A DNA stretch of 64,000 nt, from assembly GCF_015840335.1 (NCBI RefSeq), contig NZ_CP060395.1:3137277-3201276 (forward strand), read 5' to 3'. The position numbers and the translations under genes were made by a program. Of the stretch, positions 41,825 to 51,288 are shown one piece after another (the first letter of the stretch is position 1; every line of letters begins with the position of its first letter). The notes below the pieces were generated by a model. The model searched no databases. It saw only the letters and a program-made list of their open reading frames with translations, and was not told the origin of the DNA. This stretch comes from Synechococcus sp. CBW1108 (GTDB taxonomy: Bacteria > Cyanobacteriota > Cyanobacteriia > PCC-6307 > Cyanobiaceae).

Positions 41825-44062
41825 TCAGTGGTAGGCTCCATGAACTCTGAGTACCTCTTGAGCTGACCGAAGACGGCGCTCCAGAAATGCCCTTGGTTCC
41901 TCAATCACGATACCGTCATCGAAACCGAACAACCATCGCTTGAGGTCCACATCCCCATCCTTTAAGCCAGTGCCAATCGTCCATCCAGGTAAATCAAACT
42001 CCACTGGATAGGGATGGCTATCACCTTCAATAGGCTCCAGTGTGGCATTAATCATTTTGCGGTGTGTCCAAGTGTCTGATGGCAGGGGCTTGGAAAAGCG
42101 GGTGCATTCCAGAGGAAAACGATCCACTCCTTCCCTGAGAAACTTGAATACCCAGCCCTCACAACGGAAACGAAGTTTGACCAGCTGACTTCGGCGAGTA
42201 TCTTCGTCGTCACTGCATAAAGTGAGCTGCGCATCTCGGTCACGACCAAAAAAGATGCCACCACAATAATCGAGCAACCTCTCAAGCCGTTTCCACGACT
42301 GTTGGCGATGCTCCTTGCCAAGAGGAGCCACTTGAGTGACCACTTTTCGCAAATGCAACCGATCAAGCCGTTGTGTAGTAATAAGGCCTGGTTTATCATC
42401 CGGCCAATACTCTTCATACGCCAGGTACCAGCCAATATTATGAAACAGCAGCTGTAGAGGCCATGCGGTGATGGTATTGATTGCTTGAGACTGGCCTTCA
42501 AAGAGTGCGGCATCCTCATACTGCTGCAACTCCACCCGATACCCTTTCAAGATTGCTTCTTCCAGTCGTTCCGCGTGCTGTGCAACTCCCAGCGAACCTG
42601 GCGGTGCATAGTCACGTCCAACGATCGAACGGTTAGCATAGGCACGAACCGGTGGAGTTTCATCGTCAATCTCGTAGCCTGCCCACTGCAGGCGCGTGGT
42701 GAAATCCTTCAGCAGATCTTGAGCCGAAGGATCTGCCAGCCGATCCGCCACCTGTTTAACGAGTGCATGCAGTTCCAACAGTCGTGGCATGGTGAGTAGA
42801 GCTGTTCCAAGCGCGTAGCCATTGCGGGCTGGCCGGACTGGGAAAAGGCCATAAGGCTTTAGCTTTGCAAGATCTTTAAGCAATGTCTGGCTCTCCCCAG
42901 ACGCCCATCTTCTATCTTTTCCGCGCAGAATACGCCCTGCCTCATAGCTACCTTTGACATCCTTCAATTGCTGTACAAGATGCACGTTGAGTGGCATTCT
43001 GGTGCCCCGCTCGCCAATCTGCTTGCCACCTATATAAATCTGCTCTACATGAGCAGCATCTCGATCATGGTCTAGTGGGTTTTGAAGAACATGACGAATT
43101 AAAGTCATAATCCTTACGAAGACCTTGCTATTTGCTGATGGTGGCCTGCATCCAAGACATGCTTTGACTTTTTCATCTGCTTCCGGAGGAATCACCTCTG
43201 AACGTATAGATATACTCTCCATGAAGCCTTGCTGCTGCAGCCATGCCAGATCCTCGCGTAGGTGCTCCACGTCCGCGTAGCAGACCCCGTGATGGCGCAG
43301 TAGACCGGCAGCTCGCTCGGCAGGATCTTCACTGAGGGGAAAAGTGCCGTAGAGCTCGCGCAACTCCTGAGCTGATTGATCATCTGTAGCCTTCAGCCCT
43401 GGGAATCGGCTCAACAAACGAATCAGATAGAACAGTCGCTCCAGATCCAGCAGGCGTGAGTAGCGGTGCAGCTTGTATTTCGACGTATGATTTCGGTCGC
43501 CACTTATCCTTTTCGGAAGGCCGCTTAATATCTCGGAAATCTCATGCATCAATGAGTCTGATGAAAAAGAACTGGGGTCGAGCTCTATAAGTGTGGCGAA
43601 GCCTTCGTGATCCGATGGCCCAAAATCCCCAGCTTTCAAGTCATCGTAATATTGTTTAAGTTGATCATCAGATACCTGGAGTGCTCGATCATTGTTCTTG
43701 TTCCACTTCTGGCAGATCTCTAGCGGGGTCCTCAGCCACCAGCCCACCCATTCCACCGGCCTGGGAAGTTCAAGCTGCTGAGTGATCCCCAGTCGCCAAG
43801 GACGACGAGCATGGGTGGCATCGATGATAGCCGGCATATCGCTCTCTACAGCGCGCTTAAGTCGATCAAACAAAACAACGCCAATCTCATTCCAGGAGCC
43901 TTGTGCGGCAGGATTACCGTACAACTCTTTGCGGATTGCATCGGTAGAGAGCACAACTGGCTGCGAGCCAGACCCGCTCAGCAATTCCTGGAGGGTCATA
44001 GCCAGAGTGCTTTTGCCGCTTGCAGGTGGGCCGATCAGCAGGTGACAGCGGAGTGGTGACAT
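41825..44062 (-). CDS. P-loop kinase - winged helix - WYL fusion protein, copy 2
   Basis: The 745-residue paralogue of the protein at 33731 has Walker A GPPASGKS (11-18), DATHARRPWRLGITQQ, PVEWVGWWLRTPLEICQKWN, a winged-helix region (YSRLLDLERLFYLIRLLSRF; EHLREDLAWLQQQGFM) and the WYL segment AWPLQLLFHNIGWYLAYEEY. All motifs are intact. The two copies face each other across the IS cluster and differ throughout, so the duplication is old. A 13-bp inverted repeat 73 bp upstream of the start may be its operator. Confidence 0.75.
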   Translation of the reverse strand: MSPLRCHLLIGPPASGKSTLAMTLQELLSGSGSQPVVLSTDAIRKELYGNPAAQGSWNEIGVVLFDRLKRAVESDMPAIIDATHARRPWRLGITQQLELPRPVEWVGWWLRTPLEICQKWNKNNDRALQVSDDQLKQYYDDLKAGDFGPSDHEGFATLIELDPSSFSSDSLMHEISEILSGLPKRISGDRNHTSKYKLHRYSRLLDLERLFYLIRLLSRFPGLKATDDQSAQELRELYGTFPLSEDPAERAAGLLRHHGVCYADVEHLREDLAWLQQQGFMESISIRSEVIPPEADEKVKACLGCRPPSANSKVFVRIMTLIRHVLQNPLDHDRDAAHVEQIYIGGKQIGERGTRMPLNVHLVQQLKDVKGSYEAGRILRGKDRRWASGESQTLLKDLAKLKPYGLFPVRPARNGYALGTALLTMPRLLELHALVKQVADRLADPSAQDLLKDFTTRLQWAGYEIDDETPPVRAYANRSIVGRDYAPPGSLGVAQHAERLEEAILKGYRVELQQYEDAALFEGQSQAINTITAWPLQLLFHNIGWYLAYEEYWPDDKPGLITTQRLDRLHLRKVVTQVAPLGKEHRQQSWKRLERLLDYCGGIFFGRDRDAQLTLCSDDEDTRRSQLVKLRFRCEGWVFKFLREGVDRFPLECTRFSKPLPSDTWTHRKMINATLEPIEGDSHPYPVEFDLPGWTIGTGLKDGDVDLKRWLFGFDDGIVIEEPRAFLERRLRSAQEVLRVHGAYH

Positions 44063-44134
44063 GAGTTTTTCTACCTAAACGATGCGATAAAGGCTGGAGG
44101 TTCTGGATCTGGTTTCACCCCGGCTTACTGCCGG

Positions 44135-44184
44135 GAATTCGCGCAGGCAATCCTGCTCCGACGACGACATTCCTGCGCGAATTC
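44135..44184. promoter_or_regulatory. Perfect 13-bp inverted repeat upstream of the kinase-WYL gene
   Basis: GAATTCGCGCAGG at 44135-44147 and CCTGCGCGAATTC at 44172-44184 are exact inverted repeats with a 24-base gap. Position between the promoter region and the ATG at 44062 suggests an operator, perhaps for the WYL protein itself, or a hairpin in the 5' leader. Confidence 0.5.
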
Positions 44185-44863
44185 ACTGGCAAGGAACACC
44201 CCATGCCAGCAGCAGTGCATTTGCACTAAGAAAGGCAGGCTTCTGAATACCATGGCAATCCAAAAAAAGCAGTCGTAGCACCAGAGCGAAAGTCTCGTTG
44301 GTTGACAGAAGGGAATACATGGTCCGCTTGCTGAAGATCCATCACCATGGCCGGACTAAGCTTCCGCGATCGATTCACCCGTAGGCCCGACCAAAGTGTA
44401 TCCACTTGATCATCTAGGTTGTGGGGTGCAGCCGGTGCCCTCCGATTCAGCTACTCCCGCCATGACCCACATCAACACCATTGCTTGCGATTAGTTCGGC
44501 GGGGATCACAGCGATCGATCCAGCACTCGCCTTCTTTTGATAACCTTATACCCAATAGTCCTGGTTTCGGCCATCGTTTTATCATTGTCATCTCTCTTCT
44601 TGTGATGAGGAACTAGTTCATCCACTTCAAGGGACCGGACGTTTCTACCCACCCAATACCCTTGCAGCACCAGGCTTTCTCTCTACAACTTATCCTGGAA
44701 TAACGACCTAATTGCGTGATCCAATTAAGTGCCGAGGCGCCTGATTCCTGCTTTTTAATGGCAGCACATTTCCGATAGGTTTCCTGGGCTTTAGTGGGGA
44801 ATGCATTGCGTGCACACACTTTGCATGCTGGTAATCAATACACCCTCACAATTGCTCGGATCG
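44185..44863. other. Gene-poor region
   Basis: No coding region is supported. The stretch is less GC-rich around 44515-44600 and has no recognisable RNA gene. Confidence 0.45.
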
Positions 44864-45154
44864 CTACCTGTCCATCCACGTCAACGCCGCTCCACCCAGC
44901 AGCGCCAGCAGCAGGTTGAGGGTCGAATAAAAGCCACCCTGCAGTTGCTCCAGCGTGCCGGGACAGATCTGGCCAGCCTGCGAGCCCGCCAGTGCCCGCT
45001 GGCCGCCGCCGCAGACCCCAGCGGCGAGGGAATAGATCAGCAGCTGGGTGCCGATCACCATCGACAGGGTTTTATGGACAAACCGCTCGAGGTCAAACGC
45101 CGCTTTGGGCTGCTGCTTTGGCTCTGGAGCTTCAGCCGGTGGTCGTGGATCCAC
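44864..45154 (-). CDS. Small membrane protein with two spans
   Basis: The 96-residue protein starts MDPRPPAEAPEPKQQPKAA, a proline-rich cytoplasmic tail, followed by a helix (VHKTLSMVIGTQLLIYSLAA), a polar loop with two cysteines (GVCGGGQ; GQICPGTLE) and a second hydrophobic span (FYSTLNLLLALLGGAALTW). The pattern looks coding, but no family was recognised. Confidence 0.5.
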   Translation of the reverse strand: MDPRPPAEAPEPKQQPKAAFDLERFVHKTLSMVIGTQLLIYSLAAGVCGGGQRALAGSQAGQICPGTLEQLQGGFYSTLNLLLALLGGAALTWMDR

Positions 45155-45233
45155 AGCCCTTCTTCATTCCCCCCCCTTCTGCGACAGCACCAGCGCGCCG
45201 CCCTATAGCAACCCCCAGACCCACCGCGCCACC

Positions 45234-45297
45234 CCCTGGCTGCCCGGTGTCAACTACGTAGGCGGGCGCCTAGCTAATTGTTGCCGTGCACCCTGGC
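45234..45297. mobile_element. 50-bp palindromic MITE-like element, copy 2
   Basis: The element 45241-45290 begins TGCCCGGTGTCAACTACGTA and its opposite strand begins TGCACGGCAACAATTAGCTA. It is flanked by CCCTGGC at 45234-45240 and 45291-45297, a 7-bp direct repeat. Its left arm is the same as that of copy 1 over at least 20 bases. Confidence 0.72.
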
Positions 45298-45517
45298 GCC
45301 GCTCGATGCTCGGTGTGTGTCAAGCGACACTGAAAACTGAGCCACTTCCGACATCGAAAACTGAGCCACCCCTGACGCCTGAGGTGCGGCTGTTCTCGGA
45401 GTCGTTCCGCCTTGGCTTGGCCGGCGGATGGATCGGTGCTTGCCCATGGTTTTCGTGATCGGTCGGGTTGGTTGTTGTCTGTCGTTGCTGGGGCTGTGCC
45501 TCTTCTGGCTATTCCCC

Positions 45518-46411
45518 TCAGGCCTCCTTGGTTGGCGTCGGTGGCCCCGCGCCGCCGATGCCAGCCGAGGAGGAACCGCCCGCAGGCGGGCGGAACAGCC
45601 CGGATCTGCGCTTCTCCCTCAGCCGGTAGCTGTCGCCGCGGATCGTCACCACATGGCTGTGGTGCAGCAGCCGATCGAGGATCGCCGCCGCCACCACCTG
45701 GTCGCCGAACACCTCGTCCCACTCCTCCACGGGGCGGTTGGAGCTGATCAGGACGCTGCCCTGTTCGTAGCGGCGGGAGATCAGCTGGAAGAACAGGTGC
45801 CCCGCCTGGGGTTCGAGCGGCAGGTAGCCCAGCTCATCGATGATCAGCAGTTTCGGCTTGCTGTACTGCGCCAGCCGCACCTCCAGCGTCCCCTGCTGCT
45901 GGCCTTTCACCAGTGAGCCGAGCAGCTCCATCGCCGTGGTGAACTGCACGGTGTAGCCACGGGCGACCGCCTCACGGCCCAGCGCCACCTCCAGGTGCGT
46001 TTTGCCTACACCGGGCGGGCCCAGCAGCACGACGTTGTCGCCGTTGGCGACCCAACGACAGGTGGCCAGATCACGGATCTTCCCCGGGTCGATCGAGGGC
46101 TGCGCCTCGAACTCGAATCCCTCCAGCGTGCGCACGAACGGGAAGTGGGCGATGGTCATCGCCATCGACAGCCGCCGCTGCTCCTTGCTCTCCACCTCCG
46201 CGGCGCAGAGCCAGGCCAGGGCCTCGCGCAGATTCAGCTGTCGTCTGGCCGCCTCTTCCAGCAGAGCGTCGAGCTGCTCGCGGATCGCCCCCAGCCGCAG
46301 GCGGGTGAGCATGGCGTCGAGATCCTCCACCAGCTGCGCGATGTCGACAGTCTCAGCGGCGGGAAAAGTGGTGCCTGCGGTCGCTGTTGCCGGTTGCTTC
46401 TGGCGTGCCAT
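45518..46411 (-). CDS. istB: IS21 transposition helper IstB
   Basis: The 297-residue AAA+ ATPase has Walker A LLGPPGVGKTHLEVALG around residues 128-144, Walker B KLLIIDELGYLPL and sensor region SVLISSNRPVEEWDEVFGD. It loads onto DNA and directs IstA to the target. Its start overlaps the istA stop (TGATG), so it is translationally coupled. A Gly/Pro/Ser-rich C-terminal tail ends the protein. Confidence 0.93.
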   Translation of the reverse strand: MARQKQPATATAGTTFPAAETVDIAQLVEDLDAMLTRLRLGAIREQLDALLEEAARRQLNLREALAWLCAAEVESKEQRRLSMAMTIAHFPFVRTLEGFEFEAQPSIDPGKIRDLATCRWVANGDNVVLLGPPGVGKTHLEVALGREAVARGYTVQFTTAMELLGSLVKGQQQGTLEVRLAQYSKPKLLIIDELGYLPLEPQAGHLFFQLISRRYEQGSVLISSNRPVEEWDEVFGDQVVAAAILDRLLHHSHVVTIRGDSYRLREKRRSGLFRPPAGGSSSAGIGGAGPPTPTKEA

Positions 46412-47679
46412 CAGCCCACCTCCGCCACCACGGCCGCGTAGTCACTCAGCGGCCGGGCCAGTGAGGAGCGCCGTACCGACTCCAGCTCCACCACCGCAGC
46501 ACCAGGGCCGTTGCCTGCTTGGGCGGCCTCGATCGCCCGCTGCGGTACCAACCCAGCCCAGTGGCCTGCGATCACCTGGCGGCTGCGCTGATTTGCCGCC
46601 TGGCGGGTATGGCGCGCTACGATCCGGCCGCCCTGGCGGATCAGCACCTGTTGGTCACGGATCTGAACCGTGACGTTCTGGCGCACCATCGCCGCCGGGA
46701 CGCTGCACCAGTTGCCCTCCACCTGCACGCAGCAGTCCTTGGCGACACGGCGACTGAACTCCTGCTCCGCCAGGTACGACGGCCTGTCGTTCAACGCCAT
46801 CAGCGCTCCTGCCTCCGCACGCTCGAACCGCTCCAGTGGTCGTTCGCCCGTGGTGCCGTGGATGCGCAGATCGGCGATCTCGCGGTTCCACCAATCCAGA
46901 TGGCTCTCCATCTGGCCCCAGGTGTCAAAAGCGTGGCCAGCAATGCCGCTGCGTTTCACGTAGCCCACGCCGCGCTCATCCTTCCCCTTGGTCTGGGGCC
47001 TGCTGGGCCAGCAGGCCTTGGCGGTGAATCCCCAGTGCCGGGCAAAGGCGGCGAACACGGGGTTGATCACCAGCTCCCCTGCCCGGGGGTTGTGGTGTGT
47101 GATCAGCGCCTTGGCGTTATCCACCAGCACCTGCTCAGGCACGCCGTCCCAGACGCGGAACGCCTCCTCCAGGGCCTGCAGCCAGTGGCGTTGCCGCTGG
47201 TGCCGGTACACCCGGATCAGCTGACGCCTCGAGTACCCAAGGGTCAGGACGCAGATGTGCACCTTGGTGCGCACCCCGCCGATCGGCACCCACAGCTCAC
47301 CGAAATCGGCCTGCAGCTGCTTGCCCGGTGGTGTCTCGTAGCGCACTGTCGCCTGGCGGCTTTGCCGCAGCGCCTCCCGCCAGGTCTGCACCGCACGCTC
47401 CACCGTCCGCAGACTCACTCGGATCCCCTTCTGTTTCAGCAGCTCCTGCCGCAGCACCTCGGCATTGCCGTGGTGCTGCTCGAACTGCTGCTGCAGCCAC
47501 TCCCGGTGCCCATCCAGCTGCCCGGAGCGATTGGCGCTGCAGTACGTCTGCCACTCACCCAGCCGCAGGTAGCGATCCAGCGTGTTGCGCGAGATCCCCA
47601 GCTCCGCCGCGATCCGCCGGCGGCTCCAGCCCCGCTCCAGCAGCTGGCGCATCACCAGCACCTCCTCCGGTGTCTGCAT
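46411..47679 (-). CDS. istA: IS21 transposase IstA
   Basis: The 422-residue product counted from MQTPEEVLVMRQLLERGWSR has an N-terminal HTH (RRIAAELGISRNTLDRYL), a second HTH (KGIRVSLRTVERAVQTWRE) and the rve core (LQADFGELWVPIGG, VFRVWDGVPEQVLVDNAKAL, KGKDERGVGYVKRS). A longer open frame extends past the element end, so this internal ATG, inside the IS, is the right start. Confidence 0.9.
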   Translation of the reverse strand: MQTPEEVLVMRQLLERGWSRRRIAAELGISRNTLDRYLRLGEWQTYCSANRSGQLDGHREWLQQQFEQHHGNAEVLRQELLKQKGIRVSLRTVERAVQTWREALRQSRQATVRYETPPGKQLQADFGELWVPIGGVRTKVHICVLTLGYSRRQLIRVYRHQRQRHWLQALEEAFRVWDGVPEQVLVDNAKALITHHNPRAGELVINPVFAAFARHWGFTAKACWPSRPQTKGKDERGVGYVKRSGIAGHAFDTWGQMESHLDWWNREIADLRIHGTTGERPLERFERAEAGALMALNDRPSYLAEQEFSRRVAKDCCVQVEGNWCSVPAAMVRQNVTVQIRDQQVLIRQGGRIVARHTRQAANQRSRQVIAGHWAGLVPQRAIEAAQAGNGPGAAVVELESVRRSSLARPLSDYAAVVAEVG

Positions 47680-48036
47680 CGCGCCCTCCAGCGCTGTCAG
47701 ACCCCGTGGTGCTCCAGATCGGCCGGTACGGCCCGCGCCAAAGCCGACGCCGGCTGTTGATCGTGTCGACGCAGCCGTCTCGGCCAGGACCAATAGCCCC
47801 TGGCTTGCGGTTGCTGCTCTCCCTTCCTCGAGCTCCAGGTGGCTCAGTTTTCGTGTCGCCTCTGGCTCAGCTTTCGATGTCGCCTGACAGTGTGCCGCGC
47901 CTGAAATAACCCTCGGCCGCTGCAGCCGACCGGTCCAGTAGGCAGCTGCCGCGGCTGGATCCATGCCAAGCGGCTGGTCTTCAAAGACGCGGGTCCAGCC
48001 GATCAGCGAGCCCTAAGCCGGGTCATGCAGACCGAC

Positions 48037-48341
48037 CTACTCATCGGCGAAGTACTGCTCCTGCCAGGGGTTGCTGTTGGGATCAATCCCCTCAGCGATC
48101 GCCTGCTCAAGGGTTGCCTAGTAGGCGGTCCGCCGCACGCCGGTGTACTGGATTGCCCCGCGGCCGGGGCCACTGCCTGCACCCCGATCACATCGAGGTT
48201 CTCGAGCTCTGGCTCTCCGGTCTCGACCACCATGCACGCGAGGAAACAGCAGGCCTCCTCGGAAGTCAGCGGCTTGATGGTGTCTGTATAGGCTTGGAGC
48301 AAACCACGCCTGGCAGCAGTGACTGGGGAGGAGGGCCTCAC
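48037..48341 (-). pseudogene. Decayed protein with a GRGxIQxTG motif
   Basis: The GTG at 48341 opens LLQAYTDTIKPLTSEEACCF and ETGEPELENLDVIGVQA. After one frameshift the text continues GPGRGAIQYTGVRRTAY, a TAG, then ATLEQAIAEGIDPNSNPWQE and FADE before a stop. The GRGAIQYTG part recalls the GRGxIQxTG motif of GH19-type lysozymes/chitinases. At least two lesions make it a pseudogene. The GTG overlaps the stop of the sigma-like remnant upstream. Confidence 0.5.
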
Positions 48342-48627
48342 CCCCCGCCCGCCAGCTGCTGCCGCAGAGCCTCAAGCGCTTTCGTTAGGGCCCGCTGTAC
48401 GCACATGGCGCTGATTTGCAGCTGCTCTGCCGCAGCCTCAGCGAGAGACCCTCGAGGACAGTGAGCCGCAGAGCCGCGGCTTGAGCTGCAGGCAGCTGAT
48501 CTACTAACTGCTCCAGCGCCAGATCATCAGCGGGCCCGTCTGCTTCTTGCTCTTGGCTGGCCAGCTGACCGAGCAGGCAAGGGTCGCCATTGGTGCTGGC
48601 ATCGAGGCTGCTGTGGCACAGGGGCAA
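48338..48627 (-). pseudogene. Sigma-70-like region 4 remnant with frameshift
   Basis: The frame reads LEQLVDQLPAAQAAALRLTV, then LEGLSL. After a frameshift it continues AEAAAEQLQISAMCVQRALTKALEAL, which together form a sigma-70 region 4 helix-turn-helix. Region 2 is missing. It is probably the end of a decayed small sigma factor gene. Confidence 0.55.
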
Positions 48628-48853
48628 TCACCTGCTTCGTGGACCTGCCTGGGCACTCGCACGAGGCGCACGCGATCCCTCAGGTGGTGCTGCAGGGCAC
48701 CGCTGTGACCCGCATGCTTTACCGCTCGTTACGCATGCCGAACGAACCGCCGCCGGGCTGCCATGCCCATGGCGGCGGCAACACTATTCCAGAAAGGCCC
48801 TGGCCGCCCTTGGATACGTTGGTGAATGACGCCTCTACACATGCCCTGTCGCC
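48628..48853. other. Upstream region of the APE2256-type CARF gene
   Basis: It probably holds the promoter of the CARF gene. An open frame (48639-48914) runs through it, but codon use and lack of a start signal do not support a gene. Confidence 0.35.
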
Positions 48854-50266
48854 ATGCCCCGCACCCTGCTTCTCACCGCCGGCACATCCATCGCTAACGG
48901 CACCGCTGCGCTGAGGAGCTATCAGGCACGGGCCACCGCCTGGGACGACGACACTGCAGAGCTGCAGCAACAGATCCGCGAGCGACTGCAGACATTCGAC
49001 CTCACCAGCGAATCTGGTCGAGTGCTCGCCAGTGCAGAGCTCAATATCATGCACAGGCTGCCCGTAAATGCAGATGATGAGGTGGTGCTTTTCACTACAG
49101 ACACCGCTGATGGGCGCTGTTGCGCCGAGGAACTCAGGCGTGTGATTGAGAGTGAACTGGGCGTTGTGAAGGTAAAGGTGGAGAGGGTTCAAGGGTTGCA
49201 GGTGCGTGACGCCACGATGCTCAGGAGCACCGGACTCACCAACCTCTCACGCCTGCTTATCAGCTATCTCGACGACCCGCAGCGCCAATACTCGGGAGGC
49301 TGTGTGCTGTGCCCGAACGGCGGATTCAAGGGCGTGGTGCCTTTCATGACCGTGCTGGGAATGATTTTCCGTGCGCCGGTGGTGTACGTCTTTGAATTCG
49401 CTGAGGCCGTGATTTCGCTGCCACCACTGCCGATCGGGTTCGCGGCTGATTTGTTTGACCGTGCCTTTCCGGCGATGGACTGGGCCAGCAAAGAGGAGGT
49501 GTTTGACGTCAATGAATTCTACCGCAAAATCCCTGGCTTCAATCCAAATGAAGCTCCATTGTTTGATAGCTTCCTTGAAATCACGCCAGATGCAGACGGA
49601 AGCAGGCTTGGATCATTGACACCATTGGCCGCCGTGCTTGCTGAACGTGAACATGGCGGCGCACAGCTCCGTCTCTCAGAGACTGCGCTTCGCGATTTAA
49701 CCAATCTCAGTCCAGCGGAGCGTCGGGAAGTCGAACCCTACCTGCCTAAGCTAAGAAGTGCTCTGTGGCGAAGCCAGCATCGTGGGACAACCAAGAAGAC
49801 GAGCAATCTAGAATTCTACCCAAAAGGTCATACTACGACTTGGCGTTTTGGTGGCTTCACTGACTCGGGAGTGTTTCATCTGTGCTGGTTTGCCCAGCAC
49901 AGCACCTATGACCGTCTGATTCCACAACGCGACCGGCAGAGAGGGGCCTTTCCCCTCGACGAATTCAAGGACTACACACCTGCGAACGATTCCAACAGCC
50001 AGTTAGATGTGGGTGATCCTTACCACAGCTTTAGCTGGTTTGACCTGCGCTCGGAAATCGAGGAACTCATCGCCCGGAATGAGCTGTTGCTGACCAAGGA
50101 AACAGTGGCTGTGCAAAATGCAAACCGTATGCGGAAACTGCTTCACGAAGCGAGGCGCACGATCGATGAACTCGCCAACGCTAAGCGCGCGCTTCAGGAT
50201 CGCCTGCAGCAACTGGAACAGCAACAGGAGTTAGACGACTCATCTGCTGCGCTGCCGATAGAGTGA
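48854..50266 (+). CDS. APE2256-type (TIGR02619-like) CARF protein with coiled-coil tail
   Basis: The 470-residue protein starts MPRTLLLTAGTSIANGTAAL, the first CARF strand and loop, and has LCPNGGFKGVVPFMTVLGMI around residues 152-171, equivalent to the xxTGGFK ligand loop of APE2256-like proteins, then VVYVFEFAEAVISLPPLPI. The central part (about 230-380) is not recognised and shows no clear nuclease motif. The C-terminus is a coiled coil (KLLHEARRTIDELANAKRAL; QDRLQQLEQQQ). It should bind cyclic oligoadenylate. It is convergent with the second kinase-like gene, with 38 bp between stops. It is the fifth CARF protein of the window and from a different family than the other four. Confidence 0.8.
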   Translation: MPRTLLLTAGTSIANGTAALRSYQARATAWDDDTAELQQQIRERLQTFDLTSESGRVLASAELNIMHRLPVNADDEVVLFTTDTADGRCCAEELRRVIESELGVVKVKVERVQGLQVRDATMLRSTGLTNLSRLLISYLDDPQRQYSGGCVLCPNGGFKGVVPFMTVLGMIFRAPVVYVFEFAEAVISLPPLPIGFAADLFDRAFPAMDWASKEEVFDVNEFYRKIPGFNPNEAPLFDSFLEITPDADGSRLGSLTPLAAVLAEREHGGAQLRLSETALRDLTNLSPAERREVEPYLPKLRSALWRSQHRGTTKKTSNLEFYPKGHTTTWRFGGFTDSGVFHLCWFAQHSTYDRLIPQRDRQRGAFPLDEFKDYTPANDSNSQLDVGDPYHSFSWFDLRSEIEELIARNELLLTKETVAVQNANRMRKLLHEARRTIDELANAKRALQDRLQQLEQQQELDDSSAALPIE

Positions 50267-50304
50267 TGGCAATGGGCAGGCAACTTGGCCTGCTCAAAGA
50301 AACC

Positions 50305-51006
50305 TCAGGTGCGCAGGCCGCGCCGAAAGTCCTCCAGCAGGCCATCGAGATCCTGGATATTGAGGGTGTTGATCCACTCCTGGATATCGCTGATCAGGAA
50401 GGCCTTTTCATCCGTCGGGTCGTCGTAGCGGGGCTGGATCTGGCGCTCAAACCACTGCTGTGATTCGGCCACAACATCGGGTAGCCCGAGGCCATGGGCC
50501 AAGGCCTCGAACGGTTCCTCGTCCATGACGGCCACACCGAAGTCGATGATGTGGGGCTTGAGTTGGCAGCCACTCGAATCAGTGCCGACCACCACATTGC
50601 GGACGTGCAGGTCTCCCTGCAACACTCCAGCCGCCCACACGGCCCGTATGCCTTTGCTGACGCCTTGGAAGATCTCTGCCCACACATCCCTGGAGATTGG
50701 GGTGCGGCTGTGAAACTCAAGCCAATCCTGTAGGGTGCCGCCGTTGTTGATTTTCTCCATCTGGAAGCTCAAGGGGTAGCCGTAGAGCCCCTCATCCACG
50801 TTGATCAGCGGCACCATACCGGTGCTGCGCAGATGTTCGGTGATGATGAACTCCCTGGCCACCAGCGGTAGCTCGTCGCGGCGGTCGGATTTCTCCACCA
50901 CGCCGTCGTCAAGCTCCCGCACCACCGCCATGGTGCCCCGGCCGGCTCGGCTGGCAAAGCTACCAGCCTGGCTTACTTGTTGATAGATCTCCAGCGTGAC
51001 GGGCAA
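50305..51006 (-). CDS. Small protein-kinase-fold protein beside cas1, copy 2
   Basis: The 233-residue product is the same as that at 18494-19195 except Glu for Asp near the C-terminus (LLEDFRRG). The catalytic-loop text GDLHVRNVV and IIDFGVA are retained. The last 30 or so bases and the sequence after the stop differ from copy 1, marking the end of the inverted duplication. The start is a TTG as in copy 1. Confidence 0.65.
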   Translation of the reverse strand: MPVTLEIYQQVSQAGSFASRAGRGTMAVVRELDDGVVEKSDRRDELPLVAREFIITEHLRSTGMVPLINVDEGLYGYPLSFQMEKINNGGTLQDWLEFHSRTPISRDVWAEIFQGVSKGIRAVWAAGVLQGDLHVRNVVVGTDSSGCQLKPHIIDFGVAVMDEEPFEALAHGLGLPDVVAESQQWFERQIQPRYDDPTDEKAFLISDIQEWINTLNIQDLDGLLEDFRRGLRT

Positions 51007-51288
51007 TGAACTCAGGGGAGTGATGTAGGCATTGTAACGTTAGGATCAATCAATCCAACGTTTAAGCGCGTCCACCCAGAGTCAAGCAGCGCTTGGGCTG
51101 GAGATCTGATCGTTGATTAGCAGCCCATTTTTTAATTCTCCAAATCTGAACTGGATTCAGCGTATTGATTTCCTGCAACACGCACTGGTTTCTCGTGGGA
51201 TTGAGCAACACATCAGGGCTGGCTGCCCGTAGGGCGTTGGCCATGGCCATGAACGTGGCAATCCTGATGTCGACCTCACCAATGCCCC
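51007..51288. promoter_or_regulatory. Divergent promoter region between kinase-like gene and cas1, copy 2
   Basis: It is identical to 18212-18493 in reverse. Nothing distinguishes the two copies, so regulation of both modules should be the same. Confidence 0.45.

Larger units (their letters stand above)
45318..47889 (-). mobile_element. IS21-family element
   Basis: The ends start TGTCAAGCGACA at the left and TGTCAGGCGACA on the other strand at the right, each followed by further GAAAACTGAGCCAC-type subrepeats as is usual for IS21. The 5-bp GTGTG is duplicated at 45313-45317 and 47890-47894. istA and istB are both intact. Confidence 0.9.

Noticed and set aside
46519-47760. 413-codon plus-strand frame opposite istA
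   Set aside because: Antisense shadow of a well-recognised transposase; high GC makes such long frames common here.
48639-48914. 91-codon frame just upstream of the APE2256-type CARF gene
   Set aside because: Overlaps the CARF start, lacks a start signal and has a Pro/Cys-rich tail typical of a wrong frame.
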